From positions 17,678-81,677 of the forward strand of contig JACKIP010000008.1 of assembly GCA_020638395.1 (NCBI GenBank): DNA of 64,000 nucleotides, given 5' to 3'. Under the pieces are notes generated by a model. That model saw only the letters and a program-made list of their open reading frames with translations. It was not told where the DNA came from and ran no database searches. A program made the position numbers and the translations under genes. Of this stretch, positions 35,205 to 43,476 are shown piece by piece; position 1 is the first letter of the stretch; every line of letters begins with the position of its first letter. The DNA is from Rhodospirillales bacterium. Lineage in GTDB: Bacteria > Pseudomonadota > Alphaproteobacteria > Micavibrionales > Micavibrionaceae.

Positions 35205-37058
35205 TCAAAGAGCCGGCTCAATAACCAGAACCGGACCAGTCTCTTCCTGCAGGAAGGTTGCCTGCGGAATAATTCCGGCATCATTGCGATATCCGTCCAT
35301 AAGAGTTTCAACCGCTTCGCCGAAACTGCCATCAACCCAGACCATGTAACCGATCTGGTAATCTTGCGGCATATCCCACTTCAGAACAACTTCTGCATCA
35401 TCCGACCATTTTTGCAGCGTCATCCGCAAATCAGAGTTCTTTTTGACCTTCCAGGTTTTTTCTTTCCCGCCAAAGTTTCCGAGAGGCACGGGCTGCGGAG
35501 AGGATTGTGTTGCAACCATCGCCACAGTTACCTCATCCTCAGCTGGTGTTTCGTCCACAACCGGCGGCAACTCGACCGGAGCCGACTGCAATTCAACCGG
35601 CTCTTCTTTTTCGCTGACAGAAATCTCTGTAACATCCATCGGAACAACCGTTTCAGTCAGAGTTTCCTCCACGCCTTTGTCATCAAGAAGGATTTTTTCC
35701 GTTAATTCGGTAATGCTGGTATCCGTGGCTTGTTGCTCTACGGCGGCCATAGGCAGATCACCCTCTTCCGGCAAATCCGTCACAGAAGTAACCTCCTCTA
35801 CGACCTGAATACCTTCACGAACAGCTGGAGGTGGTGCAATCGCATCCAAAGGAAGATCTTCCACTGGTTTAATGATAATTGCATCTTCCAACGCCGCTTC
35901 AAGAATTTGATTCTCAGTTAGATTTTTCGTCTTAACCGCCTCCGCGACAAGGGCTACATCAGGAGAAATATTCCCCGAAACAGGCGCTTCGGCCTCCGGA
36001 AGAGGCACCACAACCGCTGTTTCCAGAGTTTCAACCACAGGCTCTTCCTTCACCGGTTCTTTCACCGGAGATGGTACATTCTTAGCCGTTGACAAGCGCA
36101 CCTGTCCTTCGGCAAAACTGACTTTCATATCATTTGTCAATGCCAGATCCAGCAAGGTTTCCTGCCAGCTTTTACCGCCGCGCCAGCTTACCGTTTTCCC
36201 CAGATCAATTCCTTCCCCGAAAGAATAAACAACCTGTGCCGGAACAATCTGCCGCACCGCCATAATCAGCGGCAGGTCTTTTCCAAATCCATGCAGAACG
36301 TTAGGAGTCGCCGGAGAATTTTGCTCCGCCTCTTGTGCCGTCGCCGGGGCAACCTCAGCAGACTTTGTTTCCACAACAGAGTCAGCCGCCTTAGGAACTT
36401 CTGCAACATCAGGCGTAACCGCCACAATTACATCGGTATGAGTCTCCGGCTTTCCGGCGGCAGTTTCAGGGGCTTCCTCAACAACCAGAGTGTCAATGAC
36501 CGGCACCATTTCCACCACATCTTCTTCAATCTGAACTTGCGGCGCAGGAGGCGCCATAACGGGCTCTTGTACGGGGGCCGGAGCTTTTGACAGCGCAATC
36601 GGACGGTCATCAATCATGGGCGGGTGCGGTGGCGTCATCGTCACAGTCTCTGTGACTCTGGTTTTCTCAACAACGGAAGGCTCCGGCAAGACAACATCGC
36701 TCTCAACCACGACTTCATCAATCTGTTCCGTTGTCGGAATTTCATCCAGAGGGGTCAGATCATTGCTGGCTTCCGCTTCTTTAATCAGGCTTTTAAGATC
36801 CTCTGCCACTTTGCTTCCCGCCGGAATGCGCAGAGTCATTTCTTTCGAGACCGGCTCTGTTGGAACGGCAATCATTTGGTCTCCCTGCGACTCGGAAGAC
36901 GGATCACTTGCGGCCGGGGCCGGAGCTGGCTGTTTGGCGATTTTAGCAGGCGGGGTCCACTCAAACGCGGCATGAGCTGGCGTGACATCTCCCATCATCC
37001 CGGCACCAATGACCGAAGAGAGAAGCAGCAAATTGCGAAAAGATGTTTTTTGACTCAT
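35205..37058 (-). CDS. Exported TcpQ-domain protein, last gene of the type IVB cluster
   Basis: 617 residues. A signal peptide (LLLLSSVIGAGMMGDVTPAHA) is followed by long low-complexity stretches rich in Pro, Val, Glu and Ala, likely extended through the periplasm. A compact domain at about residues 255-320 (FGKDLPLIMAVRQIVPAQVVYSFGEGIDLGKTVSWRGG) and a C-terminal one at about 530-617 (KTWKVKKNSDLRMTLQKWSDDAEVVLKWD) look like STN/TcpQ-type domains. These occur in pilus and secretion outer-membrane complexes. It lies 44 bases past icmT and likely adds to the outer-membrane complex. Confidence 0.75.
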   Translation of the reverse strand: MSQKTSFRNLLLLSSVIGAGMMGDVTPAHAAFEWTPPAKIAKQPAPAPAASDPSSESQGDQMIAVPTEPVSKEMTLRIPAGSKVAEDLKSLIKEAEASNDLTPLDEIPTTEQIDEVVVESDVVLPEPSVVEKTRVTETVTMTPPHPPMIDDRPIALSKAPAPVQEPVMAPPAPQVQIEEDVVEMVPVIDTLVVEEAPETAAGKPETHTDVIVAVTPDVAEVPKAADSVVETKSAEVAPATAQEAEQNSPATPNVLHGFGKDLPLIMAVRQIVPAQVVYSFGEGIDLGKTVSWRGGKSWQETLLDLALTNDMKVSFAEGQVRLSTAKNVPSPVKEPVKEEPVVETLETAVVVPLPEAEAPVSGNISPDVALVAEAVKTKNLTENQILEAALEDAIIIKPVEDLPLDAIAPPPAVREGIQVVEEVTSVTDLPEEGDLPMAAVEQQATDTSITELTEKILLDDKGVEETLTETVVPMDVTEISVSEKEEPVELQSAPVELPPVVDETPAEDEVTVAMVATQSSPQPVPLGNFGGKEKTWKVKKNSDLRMTLQKWSDDAEVVLKWDMPQDYQIGYMVWVDGSFGEAVETLMDGYRNDAGIIPQATFLQEETGPVLVIEPAL

Positions 37059-37102
37059 AAGTTTCCTCGTTATAAATATTTGTTCCTGTTACCAGCCAAG
37101 AG

Positions 37103-37408
37103 TTATTTGTAATCAACCATTCTTCTGCGGCGTATTGTTATCCACGCGGGACGCTTTGGTCCAACCAGCCATGATCTGAATTTACGCATTGCCGAGGGAA
37201 CCGTCAAACCCCTTCTTTCCAAAAGCGCAAAAATTATCGTCACAACAATACAAATGATAAGTGTAATCAGCCGCGCATAGAGCAATAGAAACACATAAGG
37301 GATCGCCGCACGGGCATCAAAGCTGAAAAACCGAACCGGACGCATGGAGTTGCGCCAGTGCCAGTTCTGCATCTCCTGAATATTTTCAATTTCTTCTTTA
37401 ATAGCCAT
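37103..37408 (-). CDS. icmT: Type IVB secretion protein IcmT/TraK-like
   Basis: 101-residue inner-membrane protein. HWRNSMRPVRFFSFDARAAIPYVFLLLYARLITL (about residues 17-50) is close to the conserved N-terminal pattern of IcmT (HWRxSxRPxRFFxxDARAA). Hydrophobic helices at about 35-66 follow, then a basic tail. In Dot/Icm systems IcmT is a small core component needed for export and egress. Sits 59 bases after dotB. Confidence 0.85.
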   Translation of the reverse strand: MAIKEEIENIQEMQNWHWRNSMRPVRFFSFDARAAIPYVFLLLYARLITLIICIVVTIIFALLERRGLTVPSAMRKFRSWLVGPKRPAWITIRRRRMVDYK

Positions 37409-37467
37409 AATCTTGCAGATGGTCCCGATCTAAAAATATAAAAAACACAACAGGTCTCACGATCCTG

Positions 37468-38619
37468 CTAGGTAGAAGATGATAACATAATATAGGTGCG
37501 TCGATCAATCTTGCCGTCTTCAAATAAAATTTCGGCAGACCGGGCCATGCTGCGCCCATAAAGCGGCACCATTCTGCTCAACTCCGCCGACCATTCGGTA
37601 AACTCTATCGACATTAATTTCTCACGAACTTCATCCGGAAAGCTCATCCATTCGCGCACGCCGACACGTCCACCTCCGACCCGCTGCACAAGCGCCTGCG
37701 TCACGATCAACCGGATCGACTCCATCAGTGCCAAAGCCCGCTCCTGACGTTCATTCATTTCAAATGTCGAAATCATCCGCGAAATTGTATTGGCGACCCC
37801 CATCGTATGAGTCGTGGTATAAACCAGGTGGCCCGTTTGTGCGGCCTCGATAGAGGCTGAGATGGTTTCCCGGTCCCGCGACTCCCCGACCAGAATAATA
37901 TTCGGCTTCCGGCGCAAGGCATTCCGCACCCCGTCTGCAAAGTTGTGCAGATGGCGGGGAATCTCCGTTTGAGCCACCAGAGAACGTCTTTGTTCAATCG
38001 TATCATAGACATATTCAATCGGCGCTTCATAGGTCAGAATTTTTCCGACGCCGCGGGCGCTTTCCAATAACATCCGGATACCGGAGGCAAGCAGCGTCGA
38101 TTTTCCGGAGCCCGTCGGCCCGGTAATCACAACAATTCCCTGCCGCGGAGACCAAGCCTTTATAATCTCTTCCTCAATTTTCAGATCGGCCATGGTCGGA
38201 GGCTGATTAGGAAGTACCCGCATGGTAATCTGCACCCCGTCACGACCCCGCACCAAAATTGCCGTGATATTTGTCCGGAAGCGAAACCGGGTATATCGGT
38301 CTGGTCGCACCTCATAGGACACATCAAGATCCCGACCGCTTGCCAGACGAGCCAGCGCGTCCGCGCCGTAAATCCGGTTTAGAATTGCCGCCATATCGGC
38401 CGCATCAATCGGACGAAACGTCATCGGATACAGGATACCGTGAATATCGCCATATATCTGCTTATCTGTCTGGAATGTGATATCCGACGCACCCTTTTTG
38501 ATTGCCCACAATAAAAACAGATCGACGTGATCCTCCCGAAAGCGCGTTGGCTCATCAGGCCAGGCATCATCAAGAGCATTTTCACCTTTGGCAAGGCTTA
38601 CCGGTTTTCTGGCGACCAT
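37468..38619 (-). CDS. dotB: Type IVB secretion ATPase DotB/TraJ-like
   Basis: Cytosolic hexameric ATPase of the PilT/VirB11 superfamily that powers type IVB secretion. The N-terminal domain holds LFLLWAIKKGASDITFQTDK. Walker A GPTGSGKST is at about residues 167-175. EAPIEYVYDTIEQRRSLVAQTEIPRHL (Asp/His box), ILVGESRDRETISASIEAAQTGHLVYTTTHT (Walker B and His box) follow. 383 residues, as for DotB. PilT itself is the alternative, but the long N-terminal match to DotB and the dotC/dotD neighbours settle the call. Overlaps dotC by 22 bases. Confidence 0.93.
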   Translation of the reverse strand: MVARKPVSLAKGENALDDAWPDEPTRFREDHVDLFLLWAIKKGASDITFQTDKQIYGDIHGILYPMTFRPIDAADMAAILNRIYGADALARLASGRDLDVSYEVRPDRYTRFRFRTNITAILVRGRDGVQITMRVLPNQPPTMADLKIEEEIIKAWSPRQGIVVITGPTGSGKSTLLASGIRMLLESARGVGKILTYEAPIEYVYDTIEQRRSLVAQTEIPRHLHNFADGVRNALRRKPNIILVGESRDRETISASIEAAQTGHLVYTTTHTMGVANTISRMISTFEMNERQERALALMESIRLIVTQALVQRVGGGRVGVREWMSFPDEVREKLMSIEFTEWSAELSRMVPLYGRSMARSAEILFEDGKIDRRTYIMLSSST

Positions 38620-39506
38620 TCGGCGGTATCGGAAATAAGTTTTGGAACATCAATAATCTGGACAGCACGATCCCCAATCCGCAACTGATCTCCTCCCCCG
38701 GTCACACCACGATCGGTTTGAACGGCCAGGGTTGGAGACACCATTCCTTGCGCGAGAAGAATGCGATAGCGAATCATGCCTCTAAAATGGGCGAGCAACA
38801 TGGCAAGGTCACTCTCAAAAATATCTTCGGCCTGTGCATATCCTTCAACCCAGCCCTTTTGCACCTGAGATTTCCATATTTTACGTTCTTCATCATCGCG
38901 TGGACGCAGAATATTTGGCGGAGGCTCAACCTCTCCCCACTCGCGCTCCAGATACTGGTGCCACGTTTTCGGGGCGGTCACAATTTTAACGTTATTATTG
39001 ATATTATAGAATCGATCGGCGACCGCAGCTTCCATCCCGCCCGCATCAACCAGAACATTATTTTCCGCTTCGGTGATAACCGGCGGCTCAATCAGGAACC
39101 CGGAGGGCGCTTTAATCAATAGCTGGCGAAAATCAAAAATTTTATCAAGATAGCGTGTTTTATCATCAAGCTCCTGACGAATCTCATAGGTCCGGTATGC
39201 CAGTCCACCGCGGGCACCATAAGACAGAGCCGCTTTTTTCATGGCATCAATACGGATATCAAGACCTACCCCTTCCCCTTCGGGAATTGGATTATCGCTC
39301 TCATCAACTTCCAGATTATACAGAAATGAGATCTCAGGAGGGCGTTCAAACGTAAGATCCCCCGTCTCCACCGTAACCTGCGCACGTCCTTGCGCTGTTC
39401 TTGTTCCGTAATCCTGCGCCTGCGCGGACACAGGCACCAGAGCGGATGCTCCAATGAGTGCGGAAACGACAGTTCCACACAATAAGGTTCCAAATTTGTG
39501 TTTCAT
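38598..39506 (-). CDS. dotC: Type IVB secretion protein DotC/TraI-like
   Basis: Outer-membrane-complex component. PPEISFLYNLEVDESDNPIPEGEGVGLDIRIDAMKKAALSYGARGGLAYRTYEI, FDFRQLLIKAPSGFLIEPPVI and QKGWVEGYAQAEDIFESDLAMLLAHFRGMIRYRILLAQGMVS are the conserved DotC blocks. The signal peptide (GTVVSALIGASALVPVSAQA) lacks a lipobox cysteine, unlike lipoprotein DotC of Legionella. The start may be 39506 or 39518; the shorter one follows the dotD stop directly. 302 residues. Confidence 0.9.
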   Translation of the reverse strand: MKHKFGTLLCGTVVSALIGASALVPVSAQAQDYGTRTAQGRAQVTVETGDLTFERPPEISFLYNLEVDESDNPIPEGEGVGLDIRIDAMKKAALSYGARGGLAYRTYEIRQELDDKTRYLDKIFDFRQLLIKAPSGFLIEPPVITEAENNVLVDAGGMEAAVADRFYNINNNVKIVTAPKTWHQYLEREWGEVEPPPNILRPRDDEERKIWKSQVQKGWVEGYAQAEDIFESDLAMLLAHFRGMIRYRILLAQGMVSPTLAVQTDRGVTGGGDQLRIGDRAVQIIDVPKLISDTAEWSPENR

Positions 39507-39507
39507 C

Positions 39508-40020
39508 TTATAGGTCATCTATATCCTGGAACTTGGTTACATATCTCAACTCAACGCTGCGGTCCTGTGCATCCACATGGACAGCGGCTTCGCTTCCTAA
39601 CTGTGTTCCAACGCCCCGTAAAACCTCAACAATCGGCTGGTTCTCGGCATCGACAGACACGACCAGAGGCACAGCCGGACCTGATCCGTAAACCTTAAAA
39701 TTATAACTGGCGTGATCGGATAGTTTTTTCAGAAGTGGTTCAACCGGACCGATCCAGTTTACCGTAATTCCACGCATCAGTTCAACCGGCGCATCATCCA
39801 GATTAGGGGAGGCCGCAACTTTGCGTTTTTGTGCTTCTATGGCCGCCAGCTCTTCCAGTGAGGTACTCGCACGATCCGCCGCATCTGCCAACATAGCGGA
39901 AATTTTATCTGGCTCAGCAACAATCTGCGGATTTCCGATCATATACTTGCTGCCGCTTGTCGAACAGCCCGCTATCAGAGGGAGGACCAGGCCGAGGGCA
40001 AGAAGGTGTTTTGTCTTCAT
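39508..40020 (-). CDS. dotD: Type IVB secretion lipoprotein DotD/TraH-like
   Basis: 170-residue lipoprotein with a clear lipobox (LIAGC, Cys19). A helical linker (KISAMLADAADRASTSLEELAAIEAQK) precedes a C-terminal N0-secretin-like domain with VNWIGPVEPLLKKLSDHASYNFKVYGSGPAVPLVVSVDAENQPIVEVLRGVG. This is the DotD architecture: it helps place the DotH secretin-like ring. Overlaps or abuts dotC. Confidence 0.9.
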   Translation of the reverse strand: MKTKHLLALGLVLPLIAGCSTSGSKYMIGNPQIVAEPDKISAMLADAADRASTSLEELAAIEAQKRKVAASPNLDDAPVELMRGITVNWIGPVEPLLKKLSDHASYNFKVYGSGPAVPLVVSVDAENQPIVEVLRGVGTQLGSEAAVHVDAQDRSVELRYVTKFQDIDDL

Positions 40021-40110
40021 ATTTTTTACATTCCGTAATGATTTATAGTCTTTTAAAAGCTTTTAGCAGATTAAAGGATAGCTTGTCCAAATTTTTGCGG
40101 CAAGTCTTTC

Positions 40111-40524
40111 TTAGCGTTTATTTTTCACCAGATTATTTTCATACATAACTTTTACAACTTTCTTTTTATATTTAGAGCCGAACTGTGGAGTCTTGGAATG
40201 GTAATGCGCCAGCGCCTGCGCCAGATTGTTGGTCTCCTTCAAATGCCCCTTCAAAATCCAGGCGGCAACACCCGCATTCGTACACGGATCATCCCGCACC
40301 CACTTTTTCGCCCGCTCCTCAGAAACGTTCCATTTCTTTGCGAGCTGCGGCATCCAGATCGTATTGATCTGCATCGGTCCCAGATCATAACTCCCGTTTG
40401 AGTTTCTGACTTCCTGCCCGACCCGACCGCCTTCAACCTGATAAATCCCCACCAGAGCCGCTGGCGGCACTGCATAGGTCTGGGCTGCCATCAACAAACA
40501 CGCCGCAAAAACTTCATTCATCAT
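40111..40524 (-). CDS. Lytic transglycosylase (SLT-type), secretion associated
   Basis: Cleaves peptidoglycan so that a trans-envelope apparatus can be inserted. The short SLT domain carries the catalytic Glu in IYQVEGGRVGQ (about residue 31), DLGPMQIN, and ALAHYHSKTP, the expected order for VirB1/TraL-like enzymes. 137 residues with a hydrophobic start (CLLMAAQTYA) that may be a cleaved signal. Lies between dotD and the 370-residue unknown. Confidence 0.85.
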   Translation of the reverse strand: MMNEVFAACLLMAAQTYAVPPAALVGIYQVEGGRVGQEVRNSNGSYDLGPMQINTIWMPQLAKKWNVSEERAKKWVRDDPCTNAGVAAWILKGHLKETNNLAQALAHYHSKTPQFGSKYKKKVVKVMYENNLVKNKR

Positions 40525-40562
40525 TTTTCTTCACCTCTTGTTTGGCACAAGATTTACACACC

Positions 40563-41675
40563 TTATTCAGCCTTCTTAAAGAAACTCAGAGGGCTATTGC
40601 CATTAGTATTTGTTTCTGTTCCAGCGCCTGTCACCGCTTCTGCCGGAGGCGCAACCGGACCCGCCTTTGCTGCGGCAGGACTTTTTGCCGCAAAAATGTC
40701 AGGCTTGGCCGTTTTTTCCTGCGGAGCAGCAGGAGCGGCGACCTCCGCCTCAACACTCATATCATCCGGTACTTCATCCGGAACAACCATACTGGCCGTA
40801 TCGCGAACACCAACAACATTTACCGGGTCATCCGCCTCTGGCTCTGCCGGGATCACGACGGACGGCGAGACATCTGTCACCCTGTCTACAACCACAGGCT
40901 CAACCGGATCTTCCGCCACATCTTCTTCATCTCCGGCCTGTCCATCCAACAAATAGTTTATCAATAGTAACAGAAGAGATTTCTTGCGGTCAAATTCTTG
41001 CCAGACATCCCCGATCGGGCGGTTTTTCCCGATGACCTCCGGATAAATTCCGGAAAAAATGTGCGATAATAGCTGCAGCATTTTCTGCCGCACCACGGCT
41101 TCTGACCCCTCCGGCGCGCCGGATTTTTCAATATAATCTGCGGCGATATCCGAGGCTTCCCGCGCCAGACGGTCCGCAACATTTGGAAACAGCCCCCGGT
41201 CCTTGTGATCCATTGCCGCAATCACCGGCAAAAGAGACTCAATCACCGCCATATCGGTAATTTCCGGAGATGAGACGCTTTCAAAGCCAATATCTTTCAA
41301 ATAAGCGACGCCCTTTTCATCAATCGAAAAATGTTCGGAGAAGACAAAAAGCGAATCCATCGCGCCTTTCAGGCTGTCAATATCCACCTCTGCCGGCTCT
41401 TTCCCTTTCAGGCGCGCCCTCTGTGACAAGGCCTCCGCCGCAAGCGCCGTCAGGCGGAACCGCAGTGCCTCGGCCTTCATCACATCCGACGGAACATTCA
41501 TCTTGGCAGAAATAGACAGCCCCAGCTGCACCGATGCCGTCAACAGCTTGGCCATCATTTCGGCCTCGCGATCCGGAGTCAGAGATTGTTCTTTATGAAC
41601 CGCCGACATGGAGACCATCAGAGGAATCCCCAGATGTTCGATGAGGTAGGTCAAAATTTCATTTTGGTGCGACAT
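40563..41675 (-). CDS. Cytosolic helical protein with acidic disordered tail, type IVB cluster
   Basis: Unrecognised, 370 residues, no signal peptide. Residues 1-240 are predicted helical (LTYLIEHLGIPLMVSMSAVHKEQSLTPDREAEMMAKLLTAS...). From about 245 on there is an acidic then Pro/Ala-rich tail without predicted structure, ending in SPLSFFKKAE. A -10-like TATAAT lies at 41700-41705 on the minus strand. It shares the strand and order of the secretion genes, so a cytosolic accessory or adaptor role is conceivable, unproven. Confidence 0.75.
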   Translation of the reverse strand: MSHQNEILTYLIEHLGIPLMVSMSAVHKEQSLTPDREAEMMAKLLTASVQLGLSISAKMNVPSDVMKAEALRFRLTALAAEALSQRARLKGKEPAEVDIDSLKGAMDSLFVFSEHFSIDEKGVAYLKDIGFESVSSPEITDMAVIESLLPVIAAMDHKDRGLFPNVADRLAREASDIAADYIEKSGAPEGSEAVVRQKMLQLLSHIFSGIYPEVIGKNRPIGDVWQEFDRKKSLLLLLINYLLDGQAGDEEDVAEDPVEPVVVDRVTDVSPSVVIPAEPEADDPVNVVGVRDTASMVVPDEVPDDMSVEAEVAAPAAPQEKTAKPDIFAAKSPAAAKAGPVAPPAEAVTGAGTETNTNGNSPLSFFKKAE

Positions 41676-41699
41676 GAGTAAAACGCTTCGTCTTTTTAA

Positions 41700-41705
41700 A
41701 TTATA
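41700..41705 (-). promoter_or_regulatory. Candidate -10 element before the 40563-41675 gene
   Basis: TATAAT on the minus strand ends about 25 bases before the ATG at 41675. No strong -35 hexamer is visible at the expected distance. Confidence 0.3.
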
Positions 41706-41758
41706 CTTTACAAGTATCAGATATCCCTATCATAAGTGAAATTTTATAAGAAAAAAAG

Positions 41759-42637
41759 TCACTCTGATTTAGCTCCCAGATCCGTCATAATGGCCTCGAT
41801 ATCCTCAGCCCTGCCACGAATCACTTTAATCTTACCATCCTTATTTCTGTATATTGTAAACGGTGTCACATCCAAACGCCAGTTTTCTATTACGGAAATA
41901 TTATGCTGAACCCCCTGCTGGTTAATTTCCGTCTTGGCGGGCAGAGCCGTCTGATCGCCGTTCAAATGACGGAACCAGACGTCCTCCGGATTTGGAGCCG
42001 CCAGCAAAAAGGCCGCCTGCGCCCGTGTTTCGTCGCGCAATCCAATCGGCACCAGCCGCACCTGCAACCGTCCGCTCTTAATATAATCTTTCTCAAGATC
42101 CTTCAGGAACGCGTGGCAGTGCGGGCATTGCGGATCAACCACCGTATAGATAAAGGGCGCGGAAGGATCGCCCAGAGGCACCCAGTTACTCTCTTCCATA
42201 TCCATATAGAGCTGCTCGGAAGGAGATTTGACTTCGAATTCTTTTTGTTTTTTCGTGCTTTCATCCAGTCGCGGGCGTGTCAACTGATCGTCCGTTAACA
42301 GATCCAGAACATCCCCCTCTTTTTTACGAAGAGCCTGTACCTGATCGAGCGTGAGCATCCGTCCATCTTCCCCGAACAACAGCCCCATAACAAAATTCTT
42401 GCGGTCGGGCGTCACGTAGAAGTACTGCTCCTGCCCGCCCTGAATAGTGACCCAGCCATCCAGACCGTTAATCGTCCCTAAATAGCGCACCTGCGCCCCG
42501 TCGGTCAAAAGTCTCTGGAGAGGCTCCGGAAGCTGAGGTACCGTTCCTCCGCCCTGCTGCGCTGCGACCGGCCCCGGCAGCGCCAGAAAGCATGTCATTG
42601 CCAGAACGGTAAAAGATCGAAGATATGAGAATTTCAT
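41759..42637 (-). CDS. DsbC/DsbG-like periplasmic thiol:disulfide protein
   Basis: Exported protein of 292 residues from the ATG at 42637 (signal FTVLAMTCFLALPGPVAAQ). Its N-terminal domain has IRYLGTINGL-type spacing and resembles the DsbC dimerisation domain. The thioredoxin fold begins around FIYTVVDPQCPHCHAF; the CPHC pair sits at about residues 171-174 of that start. Such isomerases correct disulfides in secreted proteins. Plausible clients are the cysteine-rich products at 25.5-31 kb. The longer frame to 42670 adds residues before the signal peptide. Confidence 0.85.
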   Translation of the reverse strand: MKFSYLRSFTVLAMTCFLALPGPVAAQQGGGTVPQLPEPLQRLLTDGAQVRYLGTINGLDGWVTIQGGQEQYFYVTPDRKNFVMGLLFGEDGRMLTLDQVQALRKKEGDVLDLLTDDQLTRPRLDESTKKQKEFEVKSPSEQLYMDMEESNWVPLGDPSAPFIYTVVDPQCPHCHAFLKDLEKDYIKSGRLQVRLVPIGLRDETRAQAAFLLAAPNPEDVWFRHLNGDQTALPAKTEINQQGVQHNISVIENWRLDVTPFTIYRNKDGKIKVIRGRAEDIEAIMTDLGAKSE

Positions 42638-42702
42638 AGGAACATCCATTTTTGTTATATACTTAATCACGCTTCCGCAAAAAGAAACAAGATTTTTCCA
42701 CC

Positions 42703-43476
42703 TTATTGTTTTAAATGCCGGGCAACAATCTCTAAAAAATCCCGTTCAGTGTCTACCCCGGAAAATTCCGCCGCCGGAATCGCAACCCCGTAACGATCCG
42801 CCAGAGCCTGATATTTTGGCAGACGCGATGCCAGAAGTTTCGGAAACACCCAGCGGGAAAAATCATTGGGACTCATCACCGCTTCGGAAGGTAAATTATT
42901 CTCCCGCAGATAATCCTGCACCCAGTTCTGGAAGTGCCCCGGCGGGAAAAAGAGCGGCTTGGGAACATCCTGCGCCCGTTGAATAACCTCCCGCTCATCC
43001 TCCGCACTGGCTTTCAGATAGACAAACAGCGAAACCCGGCCAAGAGAGTCAATCAGAGTATCGTCAACAATTTCGCATAAACTCCCGGTGGAATCGATGA
43101 CCAGACTTCCGGAGCTTTCCTCTTTCTCCGCCAACTCGGTCGCCGCTGCCAATGACCGGCATTCCGCCATATAATATAGGGATTGACGCCGCTTAAACTC
43201 TTCCAGCGGCAATCCCCCCTCCGCTTGAAAGCCCAGTTGCCCGATAAAGTTTGACATATCGGACAAATTATCCATGGTCGTCACCGCGGGTCGTCCAAAA
43301 ACTTTACTCATTTCCGCATGCAGATATAGGGTCCCGATCGCCAGATCGCAGGAATAACACTCCCACCCCTTTTTCTCCAGAAACTGCGACAGATGCGTTT
43401 TTCCCACACCCGACATTCCGATTAAAGTAATCACCCGTTTTTCTGCTTGTAAAAACGCCTCCCGTGATACGATCAT
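42703..43476 (-). CDS. P-loop kinase-like protein, coupled to ispH
   Basis: 257 residues. A Walker A motif GMSGVGKT at about residues 20-27 is followed by a shikimate-kinase-like layout (CDLAIGTLYL). DSTGSLCEIVDDTLIDSLGRVSLFVYLKAS then includes a Walker-B-like strand. Its substrate cannot be named. It overlaps the end of ispH by 4 bases, so the two are translated together. Downstream the DsbC-like gene starts after a 65-base gap. Confidence 0.7.
   Translation of the reverse strand: MIVSREAFLQAEKRVITLIGMSGVGKTHLSQFLEKKGWECYSCDLAIGTLYLHAEMSKVFGRPAVTTMDNLSDMSNFIGQLGFQAEGGLPLEEFKRRQSLYYMAECRSLAAATELAEKEESSGSLVIDSTGSLCEIVDDTLIDSLGRVSLFVYLKASAEDEREVIQRAQDVPKPLFFPPGHFQNWVQDYLRENNLPSEAVMSPNDFSRWVFPKLLASRLPKYQALADRYGVAIPAAEFSGVDTERDFLEIVARHLKQ

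Noticed and set aside
37468..38619. DotB gene considered as pilT of a type IV pilus
   Set aside because: Neighbours DotC, DotD and IcmT and the N-terminal domain favour the type IVB ATPase; no pilus genes are present.
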